NCBI RefSeq assembly: GCF_002217755.1
Contig: NZ_BCFL01000025.1
Location: 55,356-119,355, forward strand
DNA from: Streptomyces hyaluromycini
GTDB taxonomy: Bacteria > Actinomycetota > Actinomycetes > Streptomycetales > Streptomycetaceae
DNA length: 64,000 nt
Direction: 5' to 3'
The notes beneath the pieces are model-generated. The model was not told the DNA's origin. It ran no database searches and worked only from the letters and a program-made list of their open reading frames with translations. Of the stretch, positions 36,767 to 43,823 are shown piece after piece. Positions within the stretch are counted from its first letter, which is position 1. Every line of letters starts with the position of its first letter. The position numbers and the translations under genes are program-made.

Positions 36767-39700
36767 TCACAGGAAGCCGTTGTCGGTGTCGTCCGGGGCT
36801 CCCCAGACCCCGTTGTCCTGCACCAGGAGGTCGGCGGCGCTGACGGCGGCCGGCTTCCGCTCGTCGTCCTCGCCCTGCCCGCCCTCCTCCTCGTCCTGTT
36901 CGTCGAGGTCCGGATCGTAGGGAACGTCCGCGCACATCAGGCCGCCGACGGGCAGGCCGAGGCCGCCCGGCGCTCCCTCCCCCGGCGGCTGCCGGCGGCT
37001 GGGCTGCCAGGTGACCAGGCCGGACGGCGCCGGCTCGGCGGTCCGGGTGCCCGGTGCGCCGGTCCAGGTCTCCTCGTCCTCCCGGGAGAACCGCGCGGCA
37101 GGCCCGTCGCCGTCCTCCTCTTCGACCGCCGAGCTCAGCAGCAGCGGGACGAAGGAGTCGTCGGTACGGTCCCACGCCGCGAAGTCCTCTTCGGCGTCCG
37201 CGGCCTCCGCGGGCTCCTCGGGGCCGGGCGGCACGGGATCCGTCTCCGGCGGTGCCTCTTCCCCGGGAGTCCGACCGGTGCGGGCGCCGATCGCGGCGGC
37301 GGCGACCAGGGCGGCCTCGCCCAGCAGCGCCGCCTCGCGGGACGGCGGCTCCTGCGTGTGCAGCGCGGGTTCGTCCGGCGCCGGATCGGCCCACTCGGTC
37401 TCCTCTGCCCACGGACGGGCGGCCTCCGACTCCGGCTCCGGCTCCGCGCCCCGCCGGGCGTCCGGACCGGCGGCGGCCGCGACAGGCACGGCGGGGACGA
37501 CGGGGACCGCGGGGACGGCAGGGACGGCAGGGACGGCAGGGACGGCGACCGGCTGGCCGGGCGGTGTGGTCGCCGCGCCGTCCGCGGCAGTCGCCAGGGT
37601 CAGCGCGGCCCCGCCCGCCGCGACCGCCGCGCCGGTCCCCTCGACGGACCCCGTCGCCGCAGCGTCGTTCTCCTCGTCCCACGGGCTGCTGCTGCCGTCG
37701 AGGAGGCCGGAGGAGTCGCTCGGCTCCCCGGCCCCCGCGGCGGCCCCCGGCGCGCCCATGCCCGAGGGCATGAAGGGCATCCCCGCACCCGTCCCGGCTC
37801 CCGCGGCGGCCGCCGCCGGCTCCGACGTGCCCGGGAAGCCGCTTACGCCGTCCGGCAGTTCACCGACAGCGCCGGCCGGCTCTCCGGACGCCCCGGATGC
37901 TCCGGGCACCCCGGCCCCGTCCGGAAGCGTCGTCGGCGTCGACGTCGGCAGATCCAGACCGGCCGCTCCCGGAAGCGCCGCCGTGTCCGCCGTCGGCACG
38001 TCGACGGGATCCGTGCTCGCCGTACCCGTCCACGGCTCCGTCACATGGTCGAGAAGGCCGGAGGAGTCGCTCGGCTCCGCGGCCCCCGCCGCAGCCCCCG
38101 GCGCGCCCATGCCCGAGGGCATGAACGGCATCCCGGTGCCCGCGCCCTGTCCGGCAGCGCCCGACGTCGGTTCCTCGCCGCCGGGGAAGGCGCTCACGCC
38201 GTCCGCCGTGCCGGCTCCGGCCCCGGGAACGCCGGCCGACTCCCCGGGCACTCCGGAACCCTCCGGTACGTCCACGCCCGTCCCGCCCGGGAACGCCGTC
38301 GGCGTCGATGTCGGCAGGTCCAGACTGCCGGCCCCCGGAAGCGCCGCCGTGTCCGCCGTCGGCACGTCGACCGAGTCCGTACTCGTCGAGCCCGTCCACG
38401 GGTCCGCGACGCCGTCGAGGAGGCCGGAGGAGTCGCTGGGCTCCAAGAGCCCGGAACCGGTCCCGGCCGCTCCGGGTGCTCCCATGCCGGAGGGCAGGAA
38501 GGGCATGCCGGTGCCGGTTCCCGCGCCCGTACCCGAGGTCGCGTCCGGCACCGCCACGTCGGCCGCCCCCGGGAACGCCGCCGGTGTGGACGTCGGCAGG
38601 CTCGTGCTGCCGTCGGCGGCGGGACCGGACGACTCCAGGCCGAGGCCGCCCGGGAACGCCGAAGGCGTCTCCGTCGCCGCCGGGATGTCCAGCGCGCCGG
38701 TACCGGGGAGGCCCGCGGCGCCCGGGTCCGCGAGGCCGGTGTCGCCGGGGAAGCCGGCGGGCAGGGCGTCGTCGGTGAAGGCGGAACCGCTGTTCGCGAG
38801 GCGGGGGTCGGACAGCGAGGTGTCCCCCGTGCCGGTGGATCCGGAGAACCCGGGAAGGGGCAGTGCGGTCGCCGTCTGCGGGTCGAAGCCTCCGGTACCC
38901 GCTCCCGTACCGGTGTCCCCGGGAAAGCCCGCGACGTCGCCGGCCAGTCCGGTCGGGTCCGCCGCCCCGGTGCCCGTGTCACCGGGGAACGGGGAGGCGT
39001 CGCCGGAGAGCCCGTCGATACCCGTAGTACCGGTGCCGGTGCCGGTGTCCCCGGGGAAGGCGGAGGCGTCGACGGGCAACCCGTCGGTACCGGCGCCGGT
39101 GCCGGTACCGATGCCCGTGTCCGTGCCCGTGTCGCCGGGGAAGGCGGACGGCGTCGCCAGGAGGTTGTCCGGCGACAGGCCGTCCGTGCCGAGCGGTCCC
39201 GCGCCGTCGGCGCCCGCCGGCGTGTCGGCGGTGCCGCCGGGGTCGAGCGAACCCGAGAAGGGCGTGGCGGTGCCGTCACCCGGCCCCGTGGCCGCGTCCG
39301 TCGCGAGGTCCGGGGCGAGACCCGTACCGGTGCCCGTGTCGAGGCCGGTACCGGTGGCCGGGTCCAGGCCTGTTCCGGTGTCCGGGGTGGTGAGGCTGTC
39401 CGGCACCGAGGTGTCGGGCAGGCCGTCCGTGGGGGACGTGTTGCCGGGACTGTTGATCGGCGAGGGCGACTTGATGCTGTCGATGGTGACCCGGTAGTTG
39501 CCGGCAAGGCTCTTGAGCACCTTGCGCATGTCATTGGTCATCATCTCGACGAGCTGCGGTTTCTTGCTGATCGGGATGAGGCCGTTGCTCATCGGCTGAA
39601 CGCCCATCTGCCGCGCCTGGTTGGCGTACCAGAGGTCGATCTCGCCGATCAGGCGCTGCGCGTTGGCCAGGTTCACCGCGTTGTCGGCCACCTGCTGGGG

Positions 39701-40129
39701 GACGTTGTGGGCGCCGGTGGAGCCGCCGGCCAGGGCCTCCACGTTGGCCTGTACCTGTTTGGAGAAGCCGTCGATCATCTCCGCGAACGCGTCGGCGGCG
39801 GCACCCTGCCACGGGCCGTTGTCCCCGGCGAGGGCCTTGGCCTGTGCGGTCAGCGACTGGGCGACGGTGTCGAGGACGCCCTGCACCTCGGCGAGGATGT
39901 CGGCCGCGTCCTGCAGGGACTGCGGGGAGGCCACCGCGGCGGCGTGGTCCTCGTTGGCCTGGCTGTGGACGCCTGCCGACATACCGACGATGGCGGCCTG
40001 GATCTGCTTCCAGTCCCAGGTGTCGTAGTCCGACGTCGAGCCGGGGTCGCTGCCGCTGTCCCCGTAGACGGCGCCGTCGCTGCCCTGGGTGAACCCGCCG
40101 CCGTTGTACTTGTCGTTGTTGTCGGGCAT
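36767..40129 (-). CDS. WXG100-like ESX substrate with long Pro/Gly/Thr repeat tail (EspB-like layout)
   Basis: 1120-aa predicted secreted substrate without a Sec signal. Residues about 35-215 are helical and WXG100/PPE-like, with a W-Q-G turn (NGPWQGAAADAF) between amphipathic helices. Residues about 220-780 are an extended tail of TGTG-type runs and (A/S)FPGDTG motifs. It includes three copies of a roughly 90-residue block opening GMP-F-(L/M)-PSGMGAPG and continuing EPSDSSGLLD...PW. The remainder is acidic and ends near SAADLLVQDNGVWG, a Leu-Leu/Asp/Trp-Gly tail I recall from related ESX-linked proteins. Encoded between esxBA and the giant gene on the same strand. Exported scaffold or chaperone-like substrate is the inferred role. 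Confidence 0.82.
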   Translation of the reverse strand: MPDNNDKYNGGGFTQGSDGAVYGDSGSDPGSTSDYDTWDWKQIQAAIVGMSAGVHSQANEDHAAAVASPQSLQDAADILAEVQGVLDTVAQSLTAQAKALAGDNGPWQGAAADAFAEMIDGFSKQVQANVEALAGGSTGAHNVPQQVADNAVNLANAQRLIGEIDLWYANQARQMGVQPMSNGLIPISKKPQLVEMMTNDMRKVLKSLAGNYRVTIDSIKSPSPINSPGNTSPTDGLPDTSVPDSLTTPDTGTGLDPATGTGLDTGTGTGLAPDLATDAATGPGDGTATPFSGSLDPGGTADTPAGADGAGPLGTDGLSPDNLLATPSAFPGDTGTDTGIGTGTGAGTDGLPVDASAFPGDTGTGTGTTGIDGLSGDASPFPGDTGTGAADPTGLAGDVAGFPGDTGTGAGTGGFDPQTATALPLPGFSGSTGTGDTSLSDPRLANSGSAFTDDALPAGFPGDTGLADPGAAGLPGTGALDIPAATETPSAFPGGLGLESSGPAADGSTSLPTSTPAAFPGAADVAVPDATSGTGAGTGTGMPFLPSGMGAPGAAGTGSGLLEPSDSSGLLDGVADPWTGSTSTDSVDVPTADTAALPGAGSLDLPTSTPTAFPGGTGVDVPEGSGVPGESAGVPGAGAGTADGVSAFPGGEEPTSGAAGQGAGTGMPFMPSGMGAPGAAAGAAEPSDSSGLLDHVTEPWTGTASTDPVDVPTADTAALPGAAGLDLPTSTPTTLPDGAGVPGASGASGEPAGAVGELPDGVSGFPGTSEPAAAAAGAGTGAGMPFMPSGMGAPGAAAGAGEPSDSSGLLDGSSSPWDEENDAAATGSVEGTGAAVAAGGAALTLATAADGAATTPPGQPVAVPAVPAVPAVPAVPVVPAVPVAAAAGPDARRGAEPEPESEAARPWAEETEWADPAPDEPALHTQEPPSREAALLGEAALVAAAAIGARTGRTPGEEAPPETDPVPPGPEEPAEAADAEEDFAAWDRTDDSFVPLLLSSAVEEEDGDGPAARFSREDEETWTGAPGTRTAEPAPSGLVTWQPSRRQPPGEGAPGGLGLPVGGLMCADVPYDPDLDEQDEEEGGQGEDDERKPAAVSAADLLVQDNGVWGAPDDTDNGFL
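37700..38560 (-). repeat. Three long degenerate repeats in the 1120-aa substrate gene
   Basis: Blocks starting near 38510, 38130 and 37785 (reading leftward) each encode GMPF(L/M)PSGMGAPG, a Ser-rich DSSGLLD motif and a PW turn. The first two also share a DTAALPG...DLPTSTPT stretch. Each unit is roughly 350 bp where complete. Short 9-bp repeats (gggacggca) at about 37515-37550 encode a Val-Pro-Ala run. Confidence 0.8.
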
Positions 40130-40153
40130 GGCGTTCCTGTCCTGTCAGGCCCT

Positions 40154-40186
40154 GCCGTGGGCGGGTGGGGCGGACCCGCCCACGGC
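40154..40186 (-). terminator. Hairpin after the third ESX gene
   Basis: Perfect 13-bp inverted repeat (GCCGTGGGCGGGT / ACCCGCCCACGGC) with a 7-nt loop, starting 3 nt after the stop of the 203-aa gene and 24 nt before the 1120-aa gene. No T-run follows. It may act as an attenuator or stabilise the short esxBA transcript. Confidence 0.7.
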
Positions 40187-40189
40187 GGG

Positions 40190-40801
40190 TCAGCTGCCCT
40201 TGGAGCTGTCGGGGCTGTCCGATCCGCTGCCGGACGATCCCGTCGACGTGGACCCGGTCGCCGGCGTTCCGCCGTTGTCCTTGGCCAGCGCGTCGAAGTC
40301 GGACTGCGCCGGCTGCATGGCCTTCGTCAGATCGCTCACGTCGACGACGGAGGCGTCATGGACCTTGGAGTACTGGCCGGCGATGTCCCGGACGCCCTTG
40401 GCGATGTCCGTCAGACCCTCGGTGAGATCGTGCAGGACGTCCCCGAGCTTCTTCTTCAGTCCGTCGTCCCCGTTGGGTCCGTTCAGGTCCTTGCGGATGA
40501 TGTTGCCGTCGTAGAAGGCGCCGGCGTGCACATCGATGCCGTGGAGACGGTCGAGGACTCGCTGGACCGGGTCGATCAGCTGCTCCATGTTGGAGGCGAA
40601 GACCTCCATGGGCTGGGTGTCGACCTGGGTCTTGCTGCCGCTGCCGCTGCCGGAGGGCACGGACGGCGGCTGGAACTTCCCGGCGTTGGGGTCCACCGTG
40701 CCGTGACCGGGATCGATGTGGGTCGGCCCCGAGTACGGGTCGGGCGTGGTCTTGACCGGGGGCGCGCCGGGCGACGGGTGCCCCGGGTTGGCGGGATCCA
40801 T
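40190..40801 (-). CDS. ESX-associated helical protein
   Basis: 203-aa protein, no signal peptide. A Pro/Ser/Gly-rich head of ~60 residues is followed by about 110 residues of amphipathic helices (METBQ-type opening Q-P-M-E-V-F-A-S-N-M-E-Q-L, then a second helix LTEGLTDIAKGVRDIAGQY) and a Ser/Gly/Asp tail. No WXG turn is obvious; the fold resembles the helical hairpins of PE-like or EspC-like ESX proteins, but I cannot name the family. Its ATG is one base after the esxA stop, so it is coupled to esxA. A strong hairpin follows its stop. Confidence 0.75.
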   Translation of the reverse strand: MDPANPGHPSPGAPPVKTTPDPYSGPTHIDPGHGTVDPNAGKFQPPSVPSGSGSGSKTQVDTQPMEVFASNMEQLIDPVQRVLDRLHGIDVHAGAFYDGNIIRKDLNGPNGDDGLKKKLGDVLHDLTEGLTDIAKGVRDIAGQYSKVHDASVVDVSDLTKAMQPAQSDFDALAKDNGGTPATGSTSTGSSGSGSDSPDSSKGS

Positions 40802-40802
40802 C

Positions 40803-41093
40803 TCAGTTCCCCCAGATCTGCACGCCCTTGCGCTCTCCGTCGCTGTAGTAGCCGTTGATGTTGCCGAGGGTGGTGGTGGCCTGTCCGGCCAGCCGGGCCA
40901 TCTCCGCGGCGGCGGCGTCCCACTGGGCCTTGACCTCGGTGTAGACGTTGCGCGCGTCGCTGGTCCACTCGCTCAGCGAGCTCTGGGCCTGGTTCTCCAG
41001 GTCGGAGAGGGTCTGGGTGATGCGCTGGGTGATGGCGTTCATCTCACCCACGATGGTGTCCACCTGCGGCATGTCGACGCTGTACGTAGGCAT
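40803..41093 (-). CDS. esxA: EsxA-like WXG100 protein
   Basis: 96-aa WXG100-family protein: two amphipathic helices around a central turn (SEWTSDARNVY). The canonical W-x-G reads W-T-S here, so the Gly is replaced, which is tolerated in actinobacterial members. The size is standard. WXG100 proteins are secreted as helical-hairpin dimers through EccC; the paired gene esxB lies 51 bp upstream on the same strand. It ends in an unusual WGN. An AGGAG box lies just upstream of the ATG. Which of the two is formally EsxA or EsxB is an assignment by order, not proof. Confidence 0.88.
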   Translation of the reverse strand: MPTYSVDMPQVDTIVGEMNAITQRITQTLSDLENQAQSSLSEWTSDARNVYTEVKAQWDAAAAEMARLAGQATTTLGNINGYYSDGERKGVQIWGN

Positions 41094-41144
41094 GGTGGTG
41101 TGCTCCTTTCTCGGAAGTCGTCGGAAGTCGTCGGAAGCCGGCCG

Positions 41145-41477
41145 TCAGATCTTGAAGTTCGGCAGCCCGTTGCCGACGGCGTTGCGGACCGCCGTGGCGC
41201 TGTCCGTGGTGGTGCCGTGCACGTTGTCGTACACGCCGGTGTTCGCCACCAGCTGGTCCAGCATCTTCTGGAGTGCGGCGTTGACCTTGCCGAAGTCGGC
41301 CAGCCATTCCTGCATGGCCTGGTGGAAGATGTTCGACGCGTCGCCGCTCCAGCTGCCGAGCAGACCCGAGATCTGCCCGTCCATCTGGCTGTAGGCACCG
41401 GTCGTGTGCTCCAGAGCGTCCTGGAAGGCGCCCCGGGCGGTGATCATTCCCTGGATATCAACCTGGGTGGAGGCCAC
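41145..41477 (-). CDS. esxB: EsxB-like WXG100 protein
   Basis: 110-aa WXG100-family protein with an intact W-S-G turn (LLGSWSGDASNIF) between two helices, and a longer C-terminal tail than EsxA (DSATAVRNAVGNGLPNF). Such tails can hold the YxxxD/E-type export signal or the EccC contact, but I see no clean YxxxD. GTG 41477 follows AAAGGAGGAGG; the open frame upstream is repeat-rich shadow. It is the first gene of the - strand substrate cluster, so its promoter lies in 41478-41745. Confidence 0.9.
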   Translation of the reverse strand: MASTQVDIQGMITARGAFQDALEHTTGAYSQMDGQISGLLGSWSGDASNIFHQAMQEWLADFGKVNAALQKMLDQLVANTGVYDNVHGTTTDSATAVRNAVGNGLPNFKI

Positions 41478-41745
41478 GCCTCCTCCTTTCGGTACGTCGT
41501 CGCGCCGACCGCGGACACGCACGCGTCCATGGGTCGCCGACTGATCCAACTCCCATGGTGGGCAGCCTCCGCCGCCGGCGGACCGCCGAACTCCGGCGGC
41601 TGCCCGGCTGCTTGGAAAATGTGCCTGTCCGTGCCCGCGCACGGCGTCCCCGACAGGACGACGGCACGACCGCTTCCGGCGGACAGGCCCGCGAAGTCGT
41701 ACCCGGTCGGCTAAGCGGGTCCGGCGAAGTCCGCTGCGCTTCGGC
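41478..41745. other. Upstream region of esxB
   Basis: About 270 bp between esxB and the dispersed repeat. No reading frame fits Streptomyces coding bias in this stretch. The promoter of the esxBA cluster must start within or beyond it, but no consensus -10/-35 pair is clear. Confidence 0.4.
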
Positions 41746-41886
41746 AGCGCCCCGAAGGGGCGCGGGGAACTGCGCGACCAGCCACGACGGCGCCGCAGTC
41801 GGCAAACGGCAGACGGCAGACGGCAGACGGCAGACGGCAGACGGCAGACGGCAGACGGCACATCGCGGCACGTCCAGCGGAGCGCT
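41743..41886 (-). repeat. Dispersed Streptomyces repeat, copy A
   Basis: Shares three blocks, in order, with copy B at 55851-55970: ggcagcgccccgaaggggcg at one end, gcgaccagccacgacggcgc in the middle and ccagcggagcgct at the other end. The first block is a 7-bp stem (GCGCCCC/GGGGCGC) with a 3-nt loop. The element begins 3 bp after the stop codon of the marR-like gene in that gene's direction, so it is part of its 3' end. Here the middle is interrupted by a 7-bp microsatellite. I recall similar text in many Streptomyces intergenic regions. Confidence 0.85.
41807..41860. repeat. 7-bp microsatellite (cggcaga)n
   Basis: Seven perfect copies plus five bases of the unit cggcaga, inside dispersed repeat copy A, in the region between the marR-like gene and esxB. 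Copy B lacks it, so it is a local expansion. Confidence 0.95.
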
Positions 41887-41889
41887 TGG

Positions 41890-42504
41890 TCAGCCGGAAG
41901 TGCTCCGGGCGGCAGCCCGCCGGGGGTCGCCGACAGCCGTGTGCCGGGCCTCGTCATCGCTTGCCGGGTGCCGGGCCTCGTCGTCGCTCGCCGGGTGCCG
42001 GGCCTCGTCATCGCTCGCCGGGTGCCGGGCCTCGTCATCGCTTGCCGGGTGCCGGGCCTCGTCGTCGCTCGCCGTCAGCAGGGCCTCGGCCGCCGCCGTG
42101 AGGCGGAGGAGCAGGTGCGCCAGCGCTCCCCCGTCGGCCGTCTCGTCGAGCAGGCGGGCCTGGTCCGTGCGAACGCGGTGGGCGGTGCGCCGGTGGAGGT
42201 CCTCGCCGCGCGGGGTGAGGTGGAGCAGGACGCGACGGCGGTCGTGGGGGTCGGGGCGGCGGTGGACCAGGTTGTCCGCGACCATGCGGTCGACGAGCTT
42301 GGTCAGGCTCGGCGCCGGCATCAGGGCGTGGTCGGCGATCTCGGACATCGGGTGCCCCCGGCCGTCCCCGACGATCGACAGGACCCGCCACTCCTCGACC
42401 GTGCAGTCCTCCTCGGCCAGCACCGCGGCCAGCCGCCGCACGACCCGCCGCTCGGCATGGCTGAGGAGGTGGGCGAGGTCCGGCGAGGAGGGTGCGGACG
42501 GCAT
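41890..42504 (-). CDS. MarR family transcriptional regulator with repeated C-terminal tail
   Basis: 204-aa winged-helix regulator. Residues about 5-140 match MarR: helices (HLLSHAERRVVRRLAAVLAEE), a recognition helix region (MSEIADHALMPAPSLTKLVDRMV) and the wing (RRPDPHDRRRVLLHLTPRG). The last ~50 residues are five copies of a 9-residue acidic/His repeat (SDDEARHPA) not normal for the family. ATG 42504 follows GAAGGA by 8 nt. It is divergent from the AmiC-like gene, and a GTAGGCCTAC palindrome lies between them, suggesting autoregulation and control of that gene. Ligand unknown. Confidence 0.88.
   Translation of the reverse strand: MPSAPSSPDLAHLLSHAERRVVRRLAAVLAEEDCTVEEWRVLSIVGDGRGHPMSEIADHALMPAPSLTKLVDRMVADNLVHRRPDPHDRRRVLLHLTPRGEDLHRRTAHRVRTDQARLLDETADGGALAHLLLRLTAAAEALLTASDDEARHPASDDEARHPASDDEARHPASDDEARHPASDDEARHTAVGDPRRAAARSTSG
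41941..42075 (-). repeat. 27-bp tandem repeat x5 in the marR-like gene
   Basis: Five 27-bp units (two sequence variants, alternating in part) encode the 9-residue repeat SDDEARHPA at the regulator's C-terminus. Confidence 0.95.
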
Positions 42505-42520
42505 TGCCGGTGTCCTTCCG

Positions 42521-42530
42521 GTAGGCCTAC
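42521..42530. promoter_or_regulatory. Palindrome in the marR/amiC-like divergent promoter
   Basis: Perfect 10-bp palindrome GTAGGCCTAC, 17 bp from the marR-like start and 86 bp before the divergent gene. Position suits a MarR operator; no second copy was seen in the interval. Confidence 0.45.
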
Positions 42531-42615
42531 TGTGCGCGCAGAATACGAGTCTTGGCGAGGGCGCCGGGGCCCGGGACCGGAATCCGCGTTCCCCATGCCC
42601 GCACGGAGGTGGCCG

Positions 42616-43689
42616 ATGCGTCCGGCGCCGCCGAGCGACCGGAGCGGCACGCTGCTCCTCGCCCTGGTCGTGCCGTTGCAGGGGCCGGCGGGGGTCTTCG
42701 GGCCGTCGTGCGAGTCGGCCGCGCGGCTGGCCGTGGAGGAACTCAACGCCGTGGGCGGGGTGCTGGGCCGGGAGGTCCGGCTGGTCACGGTGGACGGCGG
42801 GGCGCCGCCGGCCCGGGTGGCGGCCGAGGTCGGGGCGCTGGTGTCGCTGGGCGCCGTGGACGGGGTGGTGGGCTGGCACACCTCGGCGGTACGGCAGGCG
42901 CTGCTGCCCCGGATCGCGGGCCGGGTGCCGTACGTCTACACCGCGCAGTACGAGGGCGGCGAGCGGACTCCCGGCGTCTTCCTGACCGGTGAGACCGATG
43001 TCGCCCAACTGCTGCCCGCGATGCGGGTGCTGGCGGAGGCGGCCGGGGTGCGGCGCTGGTGCACGGTGGGCAACGACTATGTGTGGCCCCGGGTGACCGC
43101 CCGCACGGCACGGGCGTATGCGCGCAGGTGCGGCGGGCGGGTGCGGGACGAGGTGTTCGTGCCGCTGGGCACGGACGGGTTCGGGCCGGTGCTGCGCCGG
43201 ATCGAGCGGTGCGAGGCGGACGCCGTGCTGATGCTGCTGGTCGGGGCGGACGCGGCCCGCTTCAACCGGGCGTTCGCCGCCTACGGGCTGCACCAGCGGT
43301 GCCTGCGGCTCAGCACCCACATGGACGAGAACATCCTGCTGGCCACCGGCGCGGACGGCACCGACGGGCTCTGGGCGGCGGCCGGCTTCTTCGAGGCCCT
43401 CGCGACCGCCGAGAGCCTCGACTTCGGCGCCCGCCACGCGGCCCGGTTCGGTGTGCACGCCCCGGTGGTGGGGAGCCTGGGCGAGTCGTGTTTCGAGGGG
43501 GTACGGCTGCTGGCGGCCCTGGCCGAACGGGCGCGGTCGCTGGACGTGCGGGCGATGTGCGCGGTCGGGGACGCGGTGTCCTACGAGGGCCCGCGGGGCG
43601 TGGTGCGGCTGCGCGGCAACCATCTCGCCCAACGGCTGTATCTGGCGCGGGCGGACGCCTTCGACTTCCACGTCGTCGCCCAACTCTGA
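42616..43689 (+). CDS. Cytosolic AmiC/UrtA-type substrate-binding protein
   Basis: 357-aa periplasmic-binding-protein fold of the urea/short-chain amide family (Peripla_BP_5). It has an N-terminal strand-helix LLLALVVPLQGPAGVFGPSCESAA, an E-E-L-N-A-V-G-G-V-L-G-R-E-V motif, G-W-H-T-S-A-V and Y-x-A-Q-Y-E-G-G-E. There is no signal peptide: the chain starts directly with the first domain. That points to a cytosolic sensor such as AmiC rather than an ABC transporter receptor, and no ABC genes are nearby. ATG 42616 is preceded by GGAGG at 6 nt; ATG 42595 is weaker. The NCS1 permease follows, so sensing an amide, urea or nucleobase-like ligand is plausible. Confidence 0.82.
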   Translation: MRPAPPSDRSGTLLLALVVPLQGPAGVFGPSCESAARLAVEELNAVGGVLGREVRLVTVDGGAPPARVAAEVGALVSLGAVDGVVGWHTSAVRQALLPRIAGRVPYVYTAQYEGGERTPGVFLTGETDVAQLLPAMRVLAEAAGVRRWCTVGNDYVWPRVTARTARAYARRCGGRVRDEVFVPLGTDGFGPVLRRIERCEADAVLMLLVGADAARFNRAFAAYGLHQRCLRLSTHMDENILLATGADGTDGLWAAAGFFEALATAESLDFGARHAARFGVHAPVVGSLGESCFEGVRLLAALAERARSLDVRAMCAVGDAVSYEGPRGVVRLRGNHLAQRLYLARADAFDFHVVAQL

Positions 43690-43709
43690 GACCACGCCCG
43701 CCATGTGAC

Positions 43710-43731
43710 GATACTTCCCACGGGAAGTATC
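43710..43731. promoter_or_regulatory. 10-bp inverted repeat between amiC-like gene and permease
   Basis: Perfect arms GATACTTCCC and GGGAAGTATC separated by AC, 20 bp after one stop and 92 bp before the permease start. A T-rich stretch (ctttgtctttt) follows on the + strand, so it could be a Rho-independent terminator of the first gene. Its compact symmetry fits a protein operator for the permease equally well. Confidence 0.6.
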
Positions 43732-43823
43732 AAGCTTTGTCTTTTAAAGCAGGTGAAACGTTCGGGAAACAGCGCGCCGCGACTCTTCCGTGCAAACGAC
43801 CGGGGACGAGAGAGGGCAGAGTC

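Noticed and set aside
36588..37682. Long upstream extension of the ybaB-like frame
   Set aside because: Arg/Gly-rich shadow of the 1120-aa gene; TTG 36587 with GGAGG gives the family-sized protein.
36536..40858. 1440-codon + strand frame opposite the 1120-aa substrate and its neighbours
   Set aside because: Spans several real - strand genes and their gaps; repeat-driven composition only.
41478..42038. Upstream extension of the esxB frame through the dispersed repeat and marR-like gene tail
   Set aside because: Translation is repeat text (TRPGTR units, LPSAVCR units); the GTG at 41477 with AAAGGAGGAGG is the real start.
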